DNA of 64,000 nucleotides, taken from contig NZ_LFBU01000001.1 of assembly GCF_001045555.1 (NCBI RefSeq), positions 1,984,001 to 2,048,000 on the forward strand, written 5' to 3'. The notes under the pieces were generated by a model. The model saw nothing but the letters and a program-made list of their open reading frames with translations. It did not search any database and was not told where the DNA came from. The position numbers were made by a program, and so were the translations under genes. The DNA is from Marinobacter subterrani. Lineage in GTDB: Bacteria > Pseudomonadota > Gammaproteobacteria > Pseudomonadales > Oleiphilaceae. Position 1 is the stretch's first letter, and each line of letters opens with the position of its first letter. Below, in pieces: positions 59,797-64,000 of the stretch.

Positions 59797-61848
59797 TTAC
59801 AACGCGTAGAACAGCATGGGTATAAAAGCCGCCGCCAGCAACGTTGGCCCCATCACCGCCAGCGGCAGCAACAGGCGCTGATAACGATGCCAGAAGGAGC
59901 CGGTGCGCTCGGCGGCCAGCACTTCCGTCTCACCCACCACCTGGCGAGTCAGCAGATGGTTGAGCGCCACCGGCGGGCTCAGGTAGCCCAGCTCAAACGC
60001 CACCAGGCAGACTATCCAGAAATGCAGCGGATCAATACCCAACTGGATCGCCGGCTGGGCAATGGTGGCTGAAACCAGAATGACGGCTCCGAACGGATCC
60101 ATCACCATGCCGATCACCGTGAGCATCACCACGATCACCAGCATGGCAATCCACGGGCTGGCCAGGTTTTCCGGAAACAGGGCATGCACGATGTCCGATC
60201 GCTCCAGAATGCCGCCAAGGCAAATGGAAAACCCGATCAGGGCGAGCAGTGCGCCTATATGAACGGCAGAATCGCTGGCCGCCGCCGCACTCCGGTTCCA
60301 GAACGCGGCTCTGCGGCTTTCTTCCGGCTCCCGATTGGCCGGGCTGGCATCCAGGTACACCAGGGCCAGCATCACCAACGGCAGAATAAGGGGTGCGCTA
60401 TATTCATTGAACTGCAGGCCCAGAACGAACCAGATCGCCAGGATTACCAGGGCCGCCACCCCCACGTAGGGTAATAACGGTTGGAGCTGCGCCAGGGATG
60501 CCCGGAAAGCGCCCGGCGCCGGACGGGGCCGCCAGTTGCCTTCGGTTTTGCAGACCACCAGCGTGAACAGCAGTGCCGACAGGATAAAGACCCAGAAGCC
60601 CCAATCGTACATTTCAGTGGTGGTCACTTCCTTGTTCAGCGCCGCGACAACGACAATCAGCAGGCAGGGGTTAAGCACAACCCCGAGGCTGCCCGACATG
60701 GCAGTGGTCGCCAGCGCAAGCTGGCGACCTGCTCCGGCCCGGCGCAGCTCGTCGTACACCACACCGCCAACGGCCAGGATAAAAATGCCGGACGCCCCGG
60801 TAAACGCCGTCGGGAAGGCAGTGGCAAAGATAATCACCGAGGCCAGCATCGGCGCCGGCAGATGGTAAGGCTTGATCACGTTCAGCAGCAGTTCCGGCAG
60901 CCGGGTCTGCTTGAGCATCATGCCCACCAGCACGTAGAGGCCGATATTGATGAACATGGAAGACAGGTTCGACATCATGCCGAAATAGATCGCCAGTCCT
61001 GATGAGTAGCCGTCAACAAAGAAGAAGTAACTCATGGCGATCAGGCCCATGACGCAATATAGCGGCACCACCAGCCCGGACGACGCCGACAGACTGCCGG
61101 CACGCACCCGCCCGGGAACGTACAGGAAGCGCACCGCATTGATCACCATGAACAGGCCAAACACCCCCGCCCAGGCCACCTGCAGGCTGGCGGTGTCCGC
61201 TCCACCCGGCGTCGTGGCCAACCGGCCAAGGTAACTGTTCAGCGACCAGACCATCAGGCCATTGACCAGAAACTGGGCACCCTGGCTCAGGCGCCATTCG
61301 GAGCGGTTTCTTGCCAGCCTCAAGGCTATATGGTCGGCATCCAGCGCGGCTATGGCTGCCGCCATGGCAAACATCGCGATGAACAGATATTTGGTCAGCT
61401 CGATGTTGTCCAGCAGGAAGCTGGCCAGGCCCTGTTCCACAGTCTTGAAAAGGCCCAGGGCCGGCGTGGCGTGCTTCCGGTTCTGCTGGTAGATCGCGTA
61501 TTCCTGCTCGCACAGTTCCAGGTTCTTCAGCAGGGACCTGCGCAGGGCCCCAGGGTCCGGAGGCGAACTGAACAGGGCATCGGGGTCCGGCTTATAGGCC
61601 TCCATACGCCTGCGCACCTCGGCGTCCACGTTGATATCCCGCTGACAGGATGGTTCGGTGGCGTTCGGGTTCAGCAGGTAATAGTTCGGCCAGGTTTGCT
61701 CGCCCACCCACAACAGGCGTGAGTGCAGCGAATTCCCCATACCCAGCAGAAGGGTAAAAAGCAGAAGCAGCAACAGTACCGCCCCGTGCAACCGGTGCAC
61801 GGGGTAGAGTGTGCGGGCCGCCGGGGCCGTCAATGCTCGCCAGTTCAT
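59797..61848 (-). CDS. Fused TRAP transporter permease (DctQ-DctM type)
   Basis: A 683-residue membrane protein that joins the small and large TRAP subunits in one chain. After the first membrane segment comes an unusual soluble loop of about 115 residues with two Cys (PSCQRDI, LELCEQE), then three more segments and the DctM-like domain with many segments (FATAFPTAFTGASGIFILAV, GSLGVVLNPCLLIVVVAAL, VDPFGAVILVSATIA). ATG 61848 has AGGGCGGA before it; the codon upstream is TTG. It follows the binding-protein gene by 15 bp. Substrate unknown. Confidence 0.85.
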   Translation of the reverse strand: MNWRALTAPAARTLYPVHRLHGAVLLLLLLFTLLLGMGNSLHSRLLWVGEQTWPNYYLLNPNATEPSCQRDINVDAEVRRRMEAYKPDPDALFSSPPDPGALRRSLLKNLELCEQEYAIYQQNRKHATPALGLFKTVEQGLASFLLDNIELTKYLFIAMFAMAAAIAALDADHIALRLARNRSEWRLSQGAQFLVNGLMVWSLNSYLGRLATTPGGADTASLQVAWAGVFGLFMVINAVRFLYVPGRVRAGSLSASSGLVVPLYCVMGLIAMSYFFFVDGYSSGLAIYFGMMSNLSSMFINIGLYVLVGMMLKQTRLPELLLNVIKPYHLPAPMLASVIIFATAFPTAFTGASGIFILAVGGVVYDELRRAGAGRQLALATTAMSGSLGVVLNPCLLIVVVAALNKEVTTTEMYDWGFWVFILSALLFTLVVCKTEGNWRPRPAPGAFRASLAQLQPLLPYVGVAALVILAIWFVLGLQFNEYSAPLILPLVMLALVYLDASPANREPEESRRAAFWNRSAAAASDSAVHIGALLALIGFSICLGGILERSDIVHALFPENLASPWIAMLVIVVMLTVIGMVMDPFGAVILVSATIAQPAIQLGIDPLHFWIVCLVAFELGYLSPPVALNHLLTRQVVGETEVLAAERTGSFWHRYQRLLLPLAVMGPTLLAAAFIPMLFYAL

Positions 61849-61863
61849 CAAGCGTCCGCCCTG

Positions 61864-62874
61864 TTATTCGCGATTTTCAGCGGTACATTCAGACGCTGAG
61901 GGGTTGCTGGCGCAGCGAATCTTGCTCAGCAGGCCCAGCATCTTGGGGTCGTAGACATCCGGTGCACCGTTCAGGCCATCGCGCATTTCCAGCCGGTTCT
62001 GGCGGAACATTTCCTGGTAGCCCTGGATATCCTTCTTGGGAATCCGGATCCACTTCGCTTCGGGAATGGCATTCTCCTGCCCCCGGATCAGGTCCATTGC
62101 CTGGGGAAACATATTCCAGGCGACTTCCCGGGCTTCCTGGGCAGTGGCGTCGTCCAGCACCTCATCTTTCGCAATAATCTGCAGCGTCAACTGGGCCAGC
62201 GGGTAATCAACAATACCGCCCTTGTCACCAATCCCCTTGTACAGCTCCAGCGCCTGGTAGGCGAAGGCCGGCGCGTAGGCGGTGTCTACCGAGCCGTTGT
62301 TGAACTTGCCGGCAAAGTTGGTGATATCGGAGGGCACCACCGTCGCCTTCACATAGTTCACCATGTGAATGGCATCCTTCTGGTAGTCCAGGGTCGCCAT
62401 CCGCTTGCCCGCCAGTTCACCGGCGGTATCAATGCTGCGATCATTCACGAACAGGTAACCGGCACCCACCGGCACAATACCCAGCACCTCGTAGCCGTTC
62501 TCTTTCATCAGGGGGGCGGCCTTGGGCTGGACCAGGGTGGCCAGCAGGGTCTTGAGGTTATCGTAACTGGGAATGGCCCCGACGGCGCTGATGGTGCCGG
62601 TAAACCGGTTATAGGGCCGAGTACGGAGATCGGTCGCGGCGACGGCATCACACTGGCCGGCATTGAAGTCACCAATCGCCACGCCTTCGTCGGTGTAGGG
62701 CCTGAGCTGGAAATCCACGCCATGGGCTTTCATCTCCAGGGCGTAGTCCTCCATGAAATTGTAAAAGTCACCATTGGCGCCAATCACATCGAACACGCAC
62801 ATCTCGATGGCCTGCGCCGAGGCCAGGGGCGCAACAGCAGCCAGGGTCACGGCGGAAAGGGTCTTGCGGATCAT
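61864..62874 (-). CDS. Periplasmic solute-binding protein, AdeT1/2-like
   Basis: A 336-residue protein with signal peptide (MIRKTLSAVTLAAVAPLASA). The rest resembles TRAP-type binding proteins and the putative solute-binding family named after Acinetobacter AdeT1/AdeT2 (CVFDVIGANGDFYNFMEDYA, GDFNAGQCDAVAATDLRTRP, VGAGYLFVNDR). It is encoded directly before the fused permease, so it probably delivers the substrate. AdeT proteins were once linked to drug efflux; transport by TRAP seems more likely here from context. Confidence 0.85.
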   Translation of the reverse strand: MIRKTLSAVTLAAVAPLASAQAIEMCVFDVIGANGDFYNFMEDYALEMKAHGVDFQLRPYTDEGVAIGDFNAGQCDAVAATDLRTRPYNRFTGTISAVGAIPSYDNLKTLLATLVQPKAAPLMKENGYEVLGIVPVGAGYLFVNDRSIDTAGELAGKRMATLDYQKDAIHMVNYVKATVVPSDITNFAGKFNNGSVDTAYAPAFAYQALELYKGIGDKGGIVDYPLAQLTLQIIAKDEVLDDATAQEAREVAWNMFPQAMDLIRGQENAIPEAKWIRIPKKDIQGYQEMFRQNRLEMRDGLNGAPDVYDPKMLGLLSKIRCASNPSASECTAENRE

Positions 62875-62933
62875 AACGACCTCCGGGTCATTGTTGTCTT
62901 TGTATCAACGGGGAAGTGTTTGCACGGCCTGCC

Positions 62934-63998
62934 TTAGAGCAGGCCGTCGAGGCTCATGGTTTCTACGTTTTCGGTGTTGCGCTCCGGGGTCATCCTGCCG
63001 AAAAAGCTCTGGGGTGTCCGGTAGCCGTAATGGCGGGTCCAGTACTTGTCGGAGGAGAACCGGATAACACCGGCGGCCACCTCATCCACCAGGCGGTACT
63101 CGTCCCAGACCTCGATCCGGCCTTCGGCCTCGGCAAACCGGGCAATAACGTCGGCGAGCACCTCCGGCCGGCCAAAGGTTTCAGCCGCCACGGCCTCGAC
63201 CGCCATGGAGGCCCGGATGCCGGCCTGCACGCCGAGCTCGGAACTGTTTTCGAGCACAGCCCACGGATCCGGCGAGAGTGCCGGGCGGGTGTCTGGCAGC
63301 AGCAGCCACACCAGTGCGCGGATGGCATTGGGCAGGCCACCCCATTTTTCGTTGTCTACACAGCGGGCCGCGCGTTCGGCCTGGGGGGCGATGTTTTTGG
63401 GAATGTCTGCCCGGGCGCCGGAGTTGGCGTCGTTGACAATGGCCTGCATACCGGTGAGCAGGCCCAGCAGAAAGGTCAGCTCGTCCTGCTCATTGAACAG
63501 GAAGGGGCATGCCAACGGTTCCGCCGCCGGGTCGAACTCGTAGGCTGCCATTGCCCGCTGAAACGCCAGGTAGCGGCGCTCGGCAACCCTTGCGTTGAGT
63601 CTTTTGGCTTCTTCCCGGGCGTCCTTGGCGGCCGGCACCCGGCCTGCAAAATCTGCCCGGAGGTAGGCCAGCTCGGCTTCCCAGGCCCGGTATTCCATGC
63701 AGTTGGCCGCCAGCAGCATCAGCAGCGATCCGGTGCTGTAGGGCGCATCGGTAACGCGGGAAAAGGAATAGAGCAACGGGTCGACGCCCTCACCCAGGGA
63801 GCAGGCCATTTGCGGGTCTGACATCTGCATGACATAAGGCGTGGCTTCGGTCTTCGAATAACCGGAGAGGACAACCCCGGTGGTGGTGTAAATGGGGTTT
63901 GCCGAACAGCCCGCAAGGGCAGCAACGGCCCCCAGTGAGAGAGCCTTGAGGCGTACCGCCGACATGAGCGGTGCGAGCCTTCGCAGTAAGGAAATCAT
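62934..63998 (-). CDS. Lipoprotein of TRAP operon, possibly TatT-like
   Basis: A 354-residue protein with lipobox AALAGC, so probably an outer-membrane or periplasm-facing lipoprotein. The middle part (about 95-165) is helical with LLMLLAANCMEYRAWEAELA and RLNARVAERRYLAFQRAM. This resembles the helical TatT component of TPR-associated TRAP systems, but I cannot prove it. It precedes the binding protein by 59 bp. The ATG at 63998 is almost at the window edge; a downstream ATG at 63965 would keep the signal peptide. Confidence 0.6.
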   Translation of the reverse strand: MISLLRRLAPLMSAVRLKALSLGAVAALAGCSANPIYTTTGVVLSGYSKTEATPYVMQMSDPQMACSLGEGVDPLLYSFSRVTDAPYSTGSLLMLLAANCMEYRAWEAELAYLRADFAGRVPAAKDAREEAKRLNARVAERRYLAFQRAMAAYEFDPAAEPLACPFLFNEQDELTFLLGLLTGMQAIVNDANSGARADIPKNIAPQAERAARCVDNEKWGGLPNAIRALVWLLLPDTRPALSPDPWAVLENSSELGVQAGIRASMAVEAVAAETFGRPEVLADVIARFAEAEGRIEVWDEYRLVDEVAAGVIRFSSDKYWTRHYGYRTPQSFFGRMTPERNTENVETMSLDGLL

Positions 63999-64000
63999 AA

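Overview
The window is a gene-dense, moderately GC-rich stretch of gammaproteobacterial chromosome. Nearly every base is accounted for by intact core genes. The protein sequences and the gene order best fit a marine Marinobacter-like organism. Reasons: the Pseudomonas-type order orn-rsgA-motB-motA-psd ... fimX-serB-parC ... parE; the widely conserved block queG / nnr-tsaE-amiB-mutL-miaA-hfq-hflX-hflK-hflC with hisZ-purA; and a bioB-F-H-C-D cluster next to comF. I saw no rRNA, tRNA, insertion sequence, prophage or CRISPR array.

Layout. 1-2.2 kb: 3' part of holA, a small coiled-coil protein, and a secreted endonuclease-I-like protein that seems to lack the catalytic Glu-His pair. 2.2-6.2 kb: two homologous acyl-CoA dehydrogenases, the promoter-proximal one behind tandem PsrA-like operators. 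6.3-7.3 kb: a HEAAH metalloprotease and a small protein with a flagellar-rod-like tail. 7.3-12.8 kb: the biotin operon bioBFHCD and divergent comF, separated by two BirA-type operators around a good promoter. 12.9-17.8 kb: an FAD oxidoreductase, srkA, cmoAB and two small membrane proteins. 17.9-30.9 kb: purA, hisZ, hflC, hflK, hflX, hfq, miaA, mutL, amiB, tsaE, nnr, all on the minus strand. 31-39.5 kb: queG, orn, rsgA, motBA, psd and the complete EF-P beta-lysylation set epmA-efp-epmB. 39.7-47.3 kb: a PilZ-like protein, FimX, serB, parC. 47.5-56.4 kb: a block of accessory-type genes between parC and parE (small membrane protein, chemoreceptor, YceI, cytochrome b561, EAL protein, SLC13 permease). 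56.4-64 kb: a subtilisin-like lipoprotein coupled to a PrcB-type lipoprotein, then a three-gene TRAP-type transporter.

How it works together. The window carries biotin synthesis under BirA-like control, fatty-acid beta-oxidation under PsrA-like control, tRNA modification (miaA, tsaE, queG, cmoAB), membrane and RNA quality control (hflKCX, hfq), EF-P activation, and motility plus c-di-GMP signalling (motAB, MCP, FimX, EAL protein, and orn, which removes pGpG).

The most unusual structure is non-coding. Three intergenic copies (10810-10919, 12803-12908, 32673-32780) share a 54-nt core of fixed length with two small hairpins, and each core is enclosed by a long inverted repeat. The sequence of that outer stem differs from copy to copy while base pairing is kept. 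On one strand both hairpin loops expose GGA and resemble CsrA/RsmA sites. This is the best candidate here for something undescribed. Other items of note are a 28-bp perfect palindrome holding the stop codons of both fimX and serB, two convergent gene pairs ending on a shared CTATAG, and a possible 15-codon ORF in the only gap longer than 300 bp.
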